Assembly (NCBI RefSeq): GCF_000005505.3
Contig: NC_016134.3
Coordinates: 24,255,584-24,319,583 of the forward strand
Reading direction: 5' to 3'
Length of the DNA stretch: 64,000 nt
Source of the DNA: Brachypodium distachyon
Taxonomy: Eukaryota; Streptophyta; Magnoliopsida; Poales; Poaceae
How positions within the stretch are numbered: the first letter of the stretch is position 1; every line of letters begins with the position of its first letter. A model generated the notes under the pieces. The model did no database searches. It was not told the origin of the DNA and saw only the letters and a list, made by a program, of their open reading frames with translations. Below, piece after piece: positions 1-10,592 of this stretch. The translations under genes were made by a program, and so were the position numbers.

Positions 1-592
1 AAGAGAAAGGACAAGGTGGTATAAAAGTGGGATCCTGCATATGACCCACTTTCAAAGGCAGTATGCTTGTGCTATGCCACGACATACTGCTAGATTAAAC
101 CATGTTCCACCTTCAATCCCGCATGTTCCACCTGCGTGAAGGCATTATGTTTATAAATCCATACACACCGCATACATGTGCGTGCTGACGTACTAATACT
201 CCCTCTGAATATACAGGCTGTTACTGAGCAAAACCTTTAACAGAATAAAAACAAAAAATTGAAGACAATATTAACAAGATGTACATGAATTTTGGCTTCT
301 CTTAACTATTGATCTAGGACATAAAATGCATTCGTGAAGACAGCGTACTACATTTAGAAAGTGAATGCATGGTACCTGCAGCAGGGAGTAAGTATACGAT
401 GATGGAGAGGAGCAACGTGAGCTTTGAAGATTCTGGTTCATTGAATAGATGTCTTATTCTTCATTTTGTCAAATCATAGCTATGAGCTTGCACATGATGT
501 TCCTCTTTTGGTTTAGTTTTTCCCACAGGAATGAGTCATAAGAAACAATTGGTAGTTCCAGAAGAGCACTATTTTCAACAAACAAACTGCAG
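1..592. other. Intergenic flank 3' of the PPR gene
   Basis: I recognise no gene here. A Stowaway-like end (ACTCCCTCTGAATATACAGG, near 198-217) is visible without a matching opposite end. The last ~100 bases are probably 3' UTR of the minus-strand PPR gene. Confidence 0.4.
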
Positions 593-2014
593 TCAAGGAA
601 TGGCAGTGCTGTGAAAAACAACACTACTTTGCCCAGCTGTCTTCTTGATTCCAGCCTCATGCATCATCTGGCCCATTCTTATAGCAGCATACCAGTTCCC
701 ATCTTCTAGATAAATATTCCTAATAGCCACATACCGATCGGATTGCTGAGGACCAAGAGCCACTAGTTTCCGCTCAATCTCAGCAACAAGCTCTACATTT
801 CCATGGAGCTTGCAAGCACCAAGAAGTGCACCCCATACAGAAGCATCAGGGGGAAATGGCATCCTCTCTATAATCTCAATGGCCTCAATGAAACGGCCAG
901 CACGTCCTAAGAGGTCCACAACACATCCATAATGGCTCATCACCGGAGTCACCTTGTATTCAGTGACCATCGCCTCAAACCAGTATAACCCAATCTCCAC
1001 CAATCCTGCTCTAGCACAACCTGTCAGTATAGAAAGAAATGTAATCTGATTCGGCAAGAACCCTCCAACAATCATCATGTTAAACTTAACCAACGTTTCA
1101 GTTTCCTTCCCATGGTTAGCCAATGCAGACAGCAGTGCATTCCACGTACATACCTCCTTCTCCAGTACGGCCTGAAAAGCTCTCTTACAACAGTCCATCT
1201 TCCCGTACTTTCCATAAGTGTCAACCAGTGCCGTGCCCAAGAAAGCTGTGAGGTCAACCTGATGCCGAACAACATAAGCATGCACAGCCATCCCCACCAC
1301 AAGCCCCTCAGCGCCATCCAAGTTAGCACAAGCAGAGAGCACGCTGACCAACGTAGCCTCCCCGAGCCATCCCTTATTGTGCACCAACAATCCCCTAAAA
1401 GCCTCCACAGCATCCCAGTGGCACCCATTCCTCGATAAACCAGAGATTAGCGTGGTCCACGACACCACATCCCTCACCGCCATCCGCTCAAAGAAGTCTC
1501 TAGCCGTGGCCAGATCCCTGGCAAGGAACAGCACGTCAAGCATGGCATTACAGGAGGCCAGATCGGGACTCCTCATTTCATCGAACACCTTGCCTGCGTC
1601 ACACGGGAGATCGCCAGCTCGGCCATAGGATCTGACGAGCGAGCAGGCGACGAAGCGGTCGGCCGCGAGGCCCCGGCGGAGGCACTGCGCGTGGAGGGCC
1701 GTGGTGGTTGCGCCGGAGGCGGAGGCGGACCTGAGGAGGGAAGGGAACGTGTGGCCGTTGGGGTGCGCGCCGGCGGCGAGCATGGCTGAGAAGAGGCGGA
1801 GCGGGGCGCCTGGCGGAGAAGATGTGGAGGAGAGGCGGAGGTGGGCGTGGATGAGGCAGTTGTATGGAAAGGCGGCGGCGGGGGCGTGGGAGGCGGAGAA
1901 CGCGCCGGAGGTGAGGAGGAGGGCGTGGACCTGGAGGAGTCGGCGAGGACAGGAGAAGTGGTTCTGGAGGAGGTGCTCGAGGCGGGCGCAGGAGTACGGG
2001 GAGCCCGTCCACAT
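593..2014 (-). CDS. PPR protein, PLS class with C-terminal E-type domain
   Basis: Intronless reading frame of 473 aa when started at the ATG at 2014. The frame stays open upstream to an ATG at 2245, but that extra 77 aa is not PPR-like, so I prefer 2014. Degenerate 31-36-residue PPR motifs run from about residue 85 to 385, with signatures such as VSWTTLISGLSRNG, CTWNALLSALANHG and MSHYGCVVDLLGRAG. An E/E+-like tail follows (VWGALLGACKLHGN, then DRYVAIRNIYLEDGNW), with no DYW deaminase domain. Proteins of this class normally act in mitochondria or chloroplasts, binding single RNAs in C-to-U editing or processing. The N-terminus is not an obvious transit peptide by eye, so targeting is open. 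The TGA stop is at 593-595. A broken second copy lies at 12755-13513. No introns and a GC-rich 5' half fit the family. Confidence 0.8.
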   Translation of the reverse strand: MWTGSPYSCARLEHLLQNHFSCPRRLLQVHALLLTSGAFSASHAPAAAFPYNCLIHAHLRLSSTSSPPGAPLRLFSAMLAAGAHPNGHTFPSLLRSASASGATTTALHAQCLRRGLAADRFVACSLVRSYGRAGDLPCDAGKVFDEMRSPDLASCNAMLDVLFLARDLATARDFFERMAVRDVVSWTTLISGLSRNGCHWDAVEAFRGLLVHNKGWLGEATLVSVLSACANLDGAEGLVVGMAVHAYVVRHQVDLTAFLGTALVDTYGKYGKMDCCKRAFQAVLEKEVCTWNALLSALANHGKETETLVKFNMMIVGGFLPNQITFLSILTGCARAGLVEIGLYWFEAMVTEYKVTPVMSHYGCVVDLLGRAGRFIEAIEIIERMPFPPDASVWGALLGACKLHGNVELVAEIERKLVALGPQQSDRYVAIRNIYLEDGNWYAAIRMGQMMHEAGIKKTAGQSSVVFHSTAIP

Positions 2015-2110
2015 ATGGTAGCGGGAAGCCGACGCCGGCAGCGTGGAGGGTGGAGGGCGGTGGCGATGGAGGACGGGGAAGCCGGCGGCAAATGCATGGG
2101 TTTGGAGTTT

Positions 2111-2149
2111 GGATGCACGTCTTTTTTTTTTGACAGCTGGATGCACGTC
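2111..2149 (-). repeat. Micro-retroposition: poly(T) tract between 11-bp direct repeats
   Basis: GGATGCACGTC occurs at 2111-2121 and 2139-2149, flanking a 17-bp insert of ten T then GACAGCT. Block 2 has no such insert at the matching place (about 13505-13530). It looks like an extremely 5'-truncated poly(A) retroposon in minus orientation. Confidence 0.65.
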
Positions 2150-2213
2150 AATTCTCTTCAAGAAAGATGTCTCAAATATACCGCCAAGGTCCCGGGGCAC
2201 CAATTTCACCCTA

Positions 2214-2502
2214 TACCCGTGCATGGTTGGCCCGACCCGAAACACGACGTCCCGGGCCAGGCCCGGACTTCACTTTCCAATCCCGAACCCAGTCCGAAAG
2301 TCCGAAATAACTAAAAACGGTATATTTTTAAGGAAAAATAAGTATAAAAAATCATTTATTTATTCCGAAAATAACTATTTTAATGCTAAAATGGTCAATT
2401 TTTTCGGGCTTCGGGCCGGGCCGGGTTCGGGCTTGAGGTTTTCCCGTCGAGCTTTATGAAGCCTGGCCGAAACCCGGCCCGGCCCGAGGCTTGCCCAGGT
2501 AT
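2214..2502. mobile_element. Short TIR element (MITE) specific to block 1
   Basis: Termini are ATACCCGTGCATG on the left and the inverse of ATACCTGGGCAAG on the right. They are flanked by ATTTCACCCT at 2204-2213 and 2503-2512. The interior is rich in CGGGCC/GGCCCG runs. The matching site in block 2 (about 13585-13610) is empty. The 8-10-bp duplication fits hAT or Mutator families. No coding capacity. Confidence 0.65.
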
Positions 2503-2528
2503 ATTTCACCCTCAACTTGAATGTAGTA

Positions 2529-2778
2529 CTCCTTCCGTTTCATAAAGGTTGGCACGGTTGGAATTATATATAATTTTCACTCTACTCTTAGCAAAACCAG
2601 ATCAATCTCTCACTAAGCAGTATTATGTCCTTAATAGGCTAATATAAGGAGGTTTTGCCAAATTGCTTCCGAGAAGAGAATGAACTAGACCAAGTGTAAA
2701 GTATAGAAACTAGTTGTACCGTGTCAGACTGAAAATGCATGGTTCAAAGTCGTGCCAACCTTTATGAAACGGAACAAG
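2529..2778. mobile_element. Stowaway-type MITE
   Basis: The left end CTCCTTCCGTTTCATAAAGG is matched in inverse at the right end by CTTGTTCCGTTTCATAAAGG. Both ends abut TA (2527-2528 and 2779-2780), the Tc1/mariner Stowaway target. Confidence 0.75.
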
Positions 2779-3178
2779 TACTCGTATAATTTTCACCATA
2801 CTCTTAGCAAAACTAGATCAATCTCTCACTTAGCAGTATTATGTCCTTAGTATGCTAATTTGAGGCGGTTTTGCCAAATTGCTCTTGAGAAGAGAATGAA
2901 CTAGGCCAAGTGTAAAGTATAGAAACAAGTTGTACCGTGTCAGACTGAAAATGCATGGTTCAAAGCCGTGCCAACTTTTATGAAACGGAACAAGTACTCG
3001 TATAATTTCACCCTACTCTTAGCAAAAACCAGATCAATCTCTCACTTAGCAGTATTATGTCCTTAATAGGCTAATTTAAGGCGGTTTTGCCAAATTGCTC
3101 TCGAGAAGAGAATGAACTAGACCAAGTGTAAAGTATAGAAACGTGTTGTACCGTGTCAGACTGAAAATGCATGTTAGA
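2571..3178 (+). repeat. 216-bp tandem repeat, about 2.8 copies, derived from the Stowaway interior
   Basis: Units begin at 2571, 2787 and 3003, an exact 216-bp period. Each contains CTCTTAGCAAAA, CAATCTCTCAC, CAAATTGCT, AGAGAATGAACTAG and TGTACCGTGTCAGACTG. The third unit ends early. Block 2 has sequence for one unit only, split by the Helitron (13617-13647 and 16833-16970). Confidence 0.85.
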
Positions 3179-3332
3179 ATGCAGTACCATGTTAACCTTT
3201 ATAGTTAACATAACAAGCTTTACCCGCAAAAAAAAAATGCAAGCTTGTTTAACTCTGAGATATTATTGGTTCTCCTCTTGTTCGCAGATGGTTGGGTTAA
3301 TAGTTTGACATGCTTTTTGTACTTATAGATTA

Positions 3333-3680
3333 TGCAATGGATCCTCTCGATACCCTTATAGTCAAATTTCATTTCAATGTAACAATTGTTCGTTCAGACA
3401 GTGCATTGGAGTATGTTAATAGCATGGAGGACATTTCAGAAATTGAGTGATTGGCTTTCATATATGATGATGAATCCTTACTGGATGGATTTATTTCAAG
3501 TTGCTACTCCATTGACATGTACAATAATATATATGATCATTGTTTGGAACCTATGGAAGAAGAGAGTTGGACAACTGCAAATAATGTTCTTATCAATTCT
3601 TATTAGTTTTGTCATGCATGTCACGGGATTTTCAGGTGGATCCAAGCCGTACAGGAAAGGCTATAGCTCATAATTATGAA
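3333..3680 (+). pseudogene. Decayed MULE (MuDR-like) transposase N-terminal fragment, block 1
   Basis: After ATGGATCCTCTCGATACCC the conceptual product begins like the N-terminal region of plant MULE transposases (MDPLDTL, then KFHFN). It decays into frameshifts and stops. A longer version of the same fragment is at 17145-17690. The family call rests on remembered similarity to plant MULE proteins. No TIRs were found around it. Confidence 0.45.
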
Positions 3681-5350
3681 CCTGCTCCGATTGTACCAAA
3701 TAAACAGATATTCGGAGCTACAAGCCTGAAGATTGTTGGCACTCCGTCCACAAGTCCCGCTCACAGCCTGCTCCCGTTGTTCGAACCAAGCAAAAGAAAG
3801 CACAAAGAGTGAAGTCTAGCTCAAGCTCCGAGCAAAGCCCTCGGCCTGCATGTAATATTGTTATGGCAAACCAGCAAATTAATAATTGCACAATTGTGAA
3901 TCTAAGCTGCCAAGCTTAGCTTCACATTTACCTTTGCATTGTGTTTTCAGCCTAGCTGCGTATAAGTCTGCAAAGAGTGCAAAAGAAGGGCCAAAAAACT
4001 ACAAGAGAGTTTGAGTAAATATCAAGGAACCCATATATAGTATAAAAAATGGTATAAAAAAACCTAAACTCTTGAAAAATTTATCACGTAACCACAACCT
4101 ATATGCTATATGTTGCAGGAAGCCCATCCCATAATTCCGCAATCTATCTTCTTAACCGAAGAACTGACCGTTGGGTCCCGTAGGTCAGTGTCTGTAACTA
4201 AGTTAATCTCAGTGTTTTGCTTGCCCAGCCGGGTTTGATCGGTTCGACCTGATTTGGATTCGGCCCACCGTATGATGTCACACTCAAACGAACTGCTGGT
4301 TCGACCTAGTCATTTCGCCTTATCTCACCGAGCCTGACTAGGCAAGTTCGGAGGCAGCGGTGGCGGCGGCGACTGTTCGTCTGCATCAACTTGTGATGGC
4401 ATGGACTGGAGCGGCTGCCTCTCTGGTTTGGAGAGACTTGTGATGGCATGGCCAGAAGCCTAGAAGGTTTGATTTGACTAATGGCGTGTTTGATTTTGTG
4501 CAAAAATGTAATATGCCAATTTTGTTGGTCATTGACCAAGATTTGACATTAATTTGGATGGTTGTCAACTATTTGGCAAGTCAATGTTTTTAGCTAACTC
4601 TAGTTCAACGTTTTGGCTAAATTTGGCCAGCTCATGAGCTAGCAAAACCAGGACCAACTATTTGGTTAGCAAAAAATTTGTCAAGGCAAGTTTGGACTCA
4701 AAACAAACATATAAATTCCAATTTTTCTTATGGAGCATCGGCTCAAACCCATCCAGGCCTAGACTTGCATTATCATTCATAGGTAATCTCGTCTGAAGAG
4801 AAGAGGAAGCTAAGGTTTGAGAAGAAGAAAGGAAATAATTAGACAGAAGAGACACAAGATCGAAGTTGACACGGAAGCTTGTATATTTGAATGACGTATT
4901 TTTTATTCATTTTTGTATGACACGCTTTTGTTACGTTTTAAAAATATAATGGAAATTACATCAGTCGATGCAGAGGGCTCACACCAGGGATATCTTTCTT
5001 TCTAGAAAAGATTGACACTTCCATGAATAATAGCTGTTAATAGGACTGTGGATGTATTTAATTTTCTTTTTCTATTCTCATTCGAACAACAGTGTTTTTA
5101 TGCTGGTTGGTGGCGCTTCAGGGGTTCTCTTCGCCTCTGCATCGAAACGATGCATACCGTCAATTTTATTGCAAAGTTATATCATCTTAGTGGCTTCTTT
5201 TTCGTCTACCTGCTATGCCCGCCACCACTGCACCCCTTTATTAGCATCCACCAAACAGAGCAGGGGTTTCATCGGCAGGAACCTGGAGTATAGCTACAAG
5301 CAGTGAGGCTGTGAGAGAGGGCAGGGAGACGGGGGGAGCTAGGAGGGGAG
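3681..5350. other. Block 1 spacer and NPF-copy upstream region
   Basis: It aligns with 17691-19176 of block 2 apart from small indels, including about 95 bp near 4130-4225 that block 2 lacks. I see no gene. The last part corresponds to promoter and 5' UTR of the intact NPF gene. Confidence 0.5.
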
Positions 5351-6140
5351 ATGGGAAGCTCATCAGGGCTCGTCGACTGGAGGGGCAGGCCTGGAGGAGT
5401 AAGAGCTTCAATCTTCATTCACGGTATGGAACACTCTGAGCATGACTTGGTTCCATTGATTGAGTTCCTCCATTGCTTTGCTCACTTAAGCTGTGCTTGT
5501 CCGGCCAGCCGACGAGTCAAAAATGATATGCTTCTAAACTGTACGTTGAGTTATTGACTTGCTGAGTCCATGAGTCATGTAAGATAGATCATGTTTTATT
5601 TTAAGAACGCTTCCTAAGCACAGTACATATGGATGCACAAAATTGACTGACATGCATGAAAACACTCGATTTGGACTTTTGTTGCACACTTTTCTTATGC
5701 TAGCTAACCTACACTCCCTTGTCTCTGTCAATTAATTAGCGTGAATTTCCACAAACAAAATACACACCATAAGCTTAATCACAACTTTTCTTTTTTTTTC
5801 GCTGTACTGCACTGCAGCTCTGGTGCTCCTTAGCAACGCTGCCAACATAGCCAACATCATGAACTTGGTGAGCTACCTCCACGGCACGATGCACATGGGC
5901 GTCGCGGAGGCCTCAACGACGGCGAGCAACTTCATGGCCGCGCTGCAGATGTTCTCCATCCCTGCGGCCTTCCTTGCCGACTCCTACATCAAGCGCTTCT
6001 ACACCGTCCTCATCTTTGGGCCCATAGAGATCCTGGTAACATATAATATTTCCAGTCATATATCCTTAGGAAGATGCGTCTTTACGTTAGCTCTTAATCA
6101 TCTTTGCAACGTGAGCATCGTTTGAAAGGAATTGAATCTT

Positions 6141-7292
6141 GAGAAAATTACTTAAAACCATCACAATGGAGGCAACTGTCTATGAAATTTTGCAAATTGT
6201 CACCACTTTTGAGGCAAGCAGTACTCCCGCGCACTGATTCGCTGGTTGATCACATTTTGACGGAAAAACTGACAGTGAGGCCCGCATGTCTGGTCCAATA
6301 TGGCAGTGGACTTTTCCTCTGCCACGAGGTCGTCAACGCTCTGCGTCCGGTTCCCCTACCCCAACAAATGCTACACCACCGGCAGCCAATTCCCCTGCCC
6401 GCGTTGCCTTGGACTCCGGCAGCTCCCCGTCGGCAGCCCGCTCCCGGTCGCCCTTGAGGAGGCCCTGACAGGTGACTTGCCGCGCTACGCGTCGCTGTGC
6501 AAGCCGAGGAAGATCGTCATGCTGCCTCTGGCGAAGGCACAAGGCGTAGGAGGCAACATCCCCCAAATCAGGGAGGGCGTCGGCGTCAAGGAGACGCGGT
6601 GGCGGGCGCGGCCGGCGGTGGCGGCCGAGAGCCCGTGGGGGAGAGCCATGCGGTGCCCAGCAGCGATGCTGCTCCTGCCGGTGGTGACGAGAGCGCGGGG
6701 CGTGGGCGGTGCGGGCAGAGGCCGAGCTGCGGGGCGGGCAAGAGGTCGGAGCGGGTTGCCGACAGGGAGCTCGCGTAGCGGCGGAGGAGCAACACTGCGG
6801 GACCTAGGACCTAGGGGCGAGGACAACGGGAGATGGCGCGTTGGCGCCTCTGACCGGAGGTAGGGAAGACGAGCTCGAACAGGTCAAAGCTCCTTGCCCG
6901 CCGCCAAGACAATGACCTCCACCGCCGGCGGGAACCACCCCCCCCCCCCCCCGCCTCGTCGGAGTCAGCTGTCCTCCTCCTCCCACGGCGGACTCCCGCC
7001 ATGAAGCGCGCAAGGACAGGATCGACCTCGCTGAAGCCGGCAGTTCCGCCATGAGCTCCTCCGCCGGATCCAAGTCGGGGTCGGGTCTAGCCACGGTGGA
7101 TGCCTAGGCCAACATGGAGCCAGCGTGGACCTGACATGCGGGCCCCGCTGTCAGTTTTTCCGTTAAAATGCGATCAATCAGCGAATCAGTGCGCGGGAGT
7201 ACTGCTTGCTTCAAAAGTGGTGGCAATTTGCAAAAAAAAAGTAGTTTTCCTAGACAGTTGCCCCAATTGTGGTGGTTTTAAGTAATTTTTTC
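6141..7292. mobile_element. Mutator-like element with long TIRs and GC-rich cargo
   Basis: Ends are GAGAAAATTACTTAAAACCA and the inverse of GAAAAAATTACTTAAAACCA, with about 150 bp of terminal inverted similarity. A 9-bp target duplication TTGAATCTT lies at 6132-6140 and 7293-7301. Block 2 shows the empty site near 20127 (GGAATGGAATCTCCCTGG). The interior (about 6340-7090) is strongly GC-rich with overlapping open frames, including one at 6300-6863. I cannot identify the source. TIRs around GC-rich exon-like DNA suggest a Pack-MULE. Confidence 0.8.
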
Positions 7293-7583
7293 TTGAATCT
7301 TTCCTGGTGGCTAGCTTATCGTGTACATTTTTTTAAAAGCGGTCTTGATCTACGTGCACTTGAATTGGTGTTTTCATCAAGGTACTACTCAGCGAGAAAT
7401 TAGACTTTCGGCCTCGAAGGGAAAGGTGGAATATATAGTTGCCATCGCGTATGTCCGTATGCAGGAGCTGATGTTGACAGATTGACAAATGGGAGGCGAC
7501 GTTCGTGGGAGGGAGGGGCCCAGGGGAACAGATGAAATAGGTGGGACGTAATGTGGGAGAGTGGATAATGTAGGAGTACTACT

Positions 7584-7635
7584 ACTCCAGTGCCTTGCTT
7601 CTTTTTTTTTGACAAAGAACTCCAGTGCCTTGCTT
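7584..7635 (-). repeat. Micro-retroposition: poly(T) tract between 17-bp direct repeats
   Basis: ACTCCAGTGCCTTGCTT is at 7584-7600 and 7619-7635, flanking an 18-bp insert of C, T-run, GACAAAGA. Block 2 has a single near-identical target (about 20330-20346) and no insert. Confidence 0.8.
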
Positions 7636-7800
7636 GTGTGAAACAAAACATCAAAGATGTTTTCTAAAAGCCTTGGGGTTGCTTCTGCTTTTGATCGCAA
7701 CATTTCAGCTGAACGCGCTAGTTTCACTTTCAAGTTGGTTCCAGTCACATCGCTTTACCAATAGACAGGCAGAACACTCATAATTGATTGATCATTAGGT

Positions 7801-7848
7801 TACAAATATCCTTGATTTTTTTTTTTTGAGAATACAAATATCCTTGAT
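7801..7848 (-). repeat. Micro-retroposition: poly(T) tract between 16-bp direct repeats
   Basis: TACAAATATCCTTGAT is at 7801-7816 and 7833-7848, flanking a 16-bp insert of T-run then GAGAA. Block 2 has only one copy of the target (about 20514-20529). Confidence 0.8.
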
Positions 7849-8472
7849 GGATGAATAAGAAAAAATAGTGTGAAAAGCCGTGATAGCTAAAAACAACTTA
7901 TAGCAATTACCGTTTTGACATGAGAATAGTGTTTGGATGGTTGTTTTCAGCCCAGCCCAATCGATCGTCTCACTGCTTCTACCCGTAATAAAAATACAAA
8001 CAGCCCAAAAGCTCTCAATTCAAGCAACGTGCTGAAAGGAGCCCCGCAGGCCGCACCCGCTCCTCCTTCCCGCTCTGCTCCGGCGTTGGCCACCATACTC
8101 TCGGAAGTAGCGCAAGCAGGATTGTGCTTTTATTTTTAGATTCACAGGCGTTTCGCCCGGTTCAATTTGACAACGAAACCATGTTCACAGAAGTAGCGCA
8201 AGTAGGATTGTTACAGAACTGAAAGCCTGAATGGTCTAACCTGCATGTAGAAGTAAAGGACAGCAAGCTTACAAGCTGAAAAATTTCTGGCAACCAGAAC
8301 AGGTACAAGCCACCTAAGCAGAGAAAGCAATATAGCGCAGCAGTGTCCTCATGTCCGATGCGTGAGGCGTCCCAGGGCCCGACAAAGTAGTTCTTCTCTT
8401 CTTCAAAGACAGAGCCTGGGGACTTCTCTCGCTTTGGTGTCCATCAACGTGATGCAGCGATCCAGGAATCTG

Positions 8473-8797
8473 TGGGCCAGTACATTTAGAGAAGCCGTTT
8501 CCGGAGAAGCTCAGGCTAATCTAAAAATAAGAGTAAATTTCGAACCACAGGTTTTGAGGCAGTTTTCTCACGGAGCACTGGTAGATGCTAATCTGTCCAC
8601 AGAATCACAATTTTTGTGTCTAATTGTCTCAGTCCACCCAAAACACGGATTTAACCCCGTTTGACACTATTTCTTACAGGTGGGGCCCGCACGTCAGGCG
8701 TCACATCTTTTTCATGAGACCCCTCGTCTTCTTCTTTTTTTCCTCATTGCTCTTCTTCTTCTACGGTTCTGTGAAATTTACTTTAAAAAAGACTGGC
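8473..8797. mobile_element. Block-1-only insertion containing a small MULE-like MITE
   Basis: Block 2 passes directly from AATCTGT to ATGTTCTTCTTGG, while block 1 has about 325 extra bases. Inside, GAGTAAATTTC at 8531 and GAAATTTACTT ending at 8783 form inverted ends. Imperfect 9-bp flanks (TAAAAATAA and TAAAAAAGA) surround them. The outer part has no clear ends, so the insertion may be composite. Confidence 0.5.
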
Positions 8798-9756
8798 TTG
8801 TATGTTTTTATTGGGGCAAATAGGTTGCCAGTGCTTTAATAAACTCAGCAGCCTGCAAGTGATGTTTGAATCTAAATTTGAAAATTATGGATCTTGAACA
8901 TCCGTTGGATAACATAATGATGATGCAAATGAGCAAACGTACCGTAACGCAAGTCTGAATGTCTGATGACGATGGCGTCAAATCTGCAGGGCTTATATCC
9001 TGCTAGCAGTCCAAGCGCATGTCCCATCCCTGCACCCACCGCCATGCAGCCAGACCAGCGGCGCCGCCACCTGCGAGCCCGTCCATGGGTCCAACCTGAG
9101 CCTGCTCCTCCTGGGCCTCTACCTGATCCCCATCGGCGACGGCGCCGTACGTTCGTGCCTGCCTGCCGGCTCTGGGCGGCGACCAGTTTGACACGGCCGA
9201 CCCTGCAGAGAAGCGGCAGGAGACGAGCTTCTTCAACTGTTATACCTTCGCTGTCTCCTCCGGCGGCTTCCTCGGGCTCGTGCTCATCGTCTGGGTCGAG
9301 GACGCTGCCACGGGGATCCCTATCTCTGTTTTCTGGCTCACCGTGCAGTTCTTCATCCTCGGGGTCGTCGACGTAACCTCCTTCGTGGGGCTTCTCGAGT
9401 TCTTCTACAGCGAGGCGTCGACGGGGATGAAGTCCGTAGGGAGCTCCATCTTCTACTGCATCCTTGAGGTGTCGGCTTGGCTGGGGAGCTTGCTCATCCA
9501 GGTACCGAACCAGGTCACGAGGCGCGGCGACGGGGCGGAGGCGGCGACAGGGTGGCTGGATGGGACTAACTTGAACATGGGCAAGCTTGATAGGTTCTAC
9601 TGGCTGCTTGCTGTTCTTGAGCTGGTGGCGTTCTTCATTTACATGTTCTTCGCAAGGAGGTACGAGTATAGGAATAACCAGAGGGCTGTGGACAATACAG
9701 GAGATATCAAGGCTCCATTGGCACCCGAAGGTGCTGTGGGTGATCTGATAATCTAG

Positions 9757-10066
9757 ATGTGCTAGTCATCTACCCTTTCTTTGACGAGCTTTTACGTTAT
9801 TCCATCCTGTACTATTGTAATATTTAGTTATGGAATGAGTGATATATTCATATTTATTGCTTCTGGTGGATTAATATGTTTCTGCACACTCAATATGTGA
9901 ACACTATTGCTGGATATTGTACTATTATCTTGCTGTGAAAAAACATTATTCCAATGTATTTATCAAGATCGATCAAACAAGGATTTTTTTTTTTGTTTGG
10001 CTTATTTATTTTTGGTACAAAAATATTTCTACTTTCATGGATGATATGCTATTTATGTAACCAAAA
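9757..10066. other. 3' flank of the NPF pseudogene
   Basis: It aligns with the 3' UTR and downstream DNA of the intact gene (22916-23230). Both include a likely polyadenylation region around a TACTATTGTAATATTT stretch. Nothing else recognised. Confidence 0.5.
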
Positions 10067-10583
10067 GAGTAAAATAGACCACTAGCCCATGAACTCGGCA
10101 AAAATGAACACTTTAGTCGAAGAACTCGAAAAACGCACACTTAAACTTCTAAATTAGGACTACTGTGTCACTTTTGTCCAAAAAACGGTTCGGCGAGACT
10201 TAAACACGCCACATGGCCGCCTCGTCGGTTTTGGCCGAGACCACGGGTTTTAATCCCTCTTTCGCATGGTGTTTTTTGAAAAATCACCATCCAGCCACGG
10301 CGTTGCTGGTGATTTTGGCCGCCAATTTGGGAATTTTGAGATGCATTTTAACTGGACGGGTGATTTTGCAAAAAAAAAACACCCTGCGAAAGAGGGATTA
10401 GAAGTATCGATCCTAGTCTTAGCCGACGTGGCGGCCACATGGCAGGTTTTAACCCCGCCGAACCGTTTTTGGACTAAAGTGACACAGTAATCCCAGTTTA
10501 TGAATTTATGTGTGCGTTTTGCGAGTTCGTGGACTAAAATATTCATTTTTGCCGAGTTCATGGACCAGTCATGTATTTTACTC
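10067..10583. mobile_element. Mutator-like MITE with long TIRs
   Basis: Left end GAGTAAAATAGACC mirrors the right end TGTATTTTACTC, and inverted similarity runs far into both halves. The 9-bp duplication TAACCAAAA is at 10058-10066 and 10584-10592. Block 2 has the unfilled site GTAACCAAAAAG near 23226. A long A-tract lies near the centre. No transposase. Confidence 0.9.
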
Positions 10584-10592
10584 TAACCAAAA

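Larger units (their letters stand above)
5351..9756 (+). pseudogene. NPF (NRT1/PTR) transporter pseudogene, block 1 copy
   Basis: It parallels the intact gene at 19177-22915. Exon 1 is 5351-5423 and is 18 bp shorter, an in-frame loss of six codons. Exon 2 is 5818-6035. Exon 3 starts at 8990. Exon 3 has an extra T right after its start (GGCTTATATCC against GGCTATATCC) and a 4-bp gain near 9149, both shifting the frame. The sequence then jumps at about 9299 from exon 3 (VLIVWV) straight into the second half of exon 5 (DAATGIP). About 840 bp are missing: the end of exon 3, exon 4 and the first half of exon 5, roughly the central membrane helices and loop. The 3' part stays open to the stop at 9754-9756. 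Intron 2 is swollen by insertions at 6141-7292, 7601, 7817 and 8473-8797. A functional transporter is very unlikely. Confidence 0.85.

Noticed and set aside
1573..2151. Long minus-strand frame rich in Pro/Ser over the PPR 5' end
   Set aside because: It overlaps the PPR gene in another frame and shows GC-driven low complexity.
3205..3250. CAAGCTT repeats around an A-run as a further micro-retroposition
   Set aside because: The repeat is only 7 bp and the site occurs in both blocks, so no empty site supports it.
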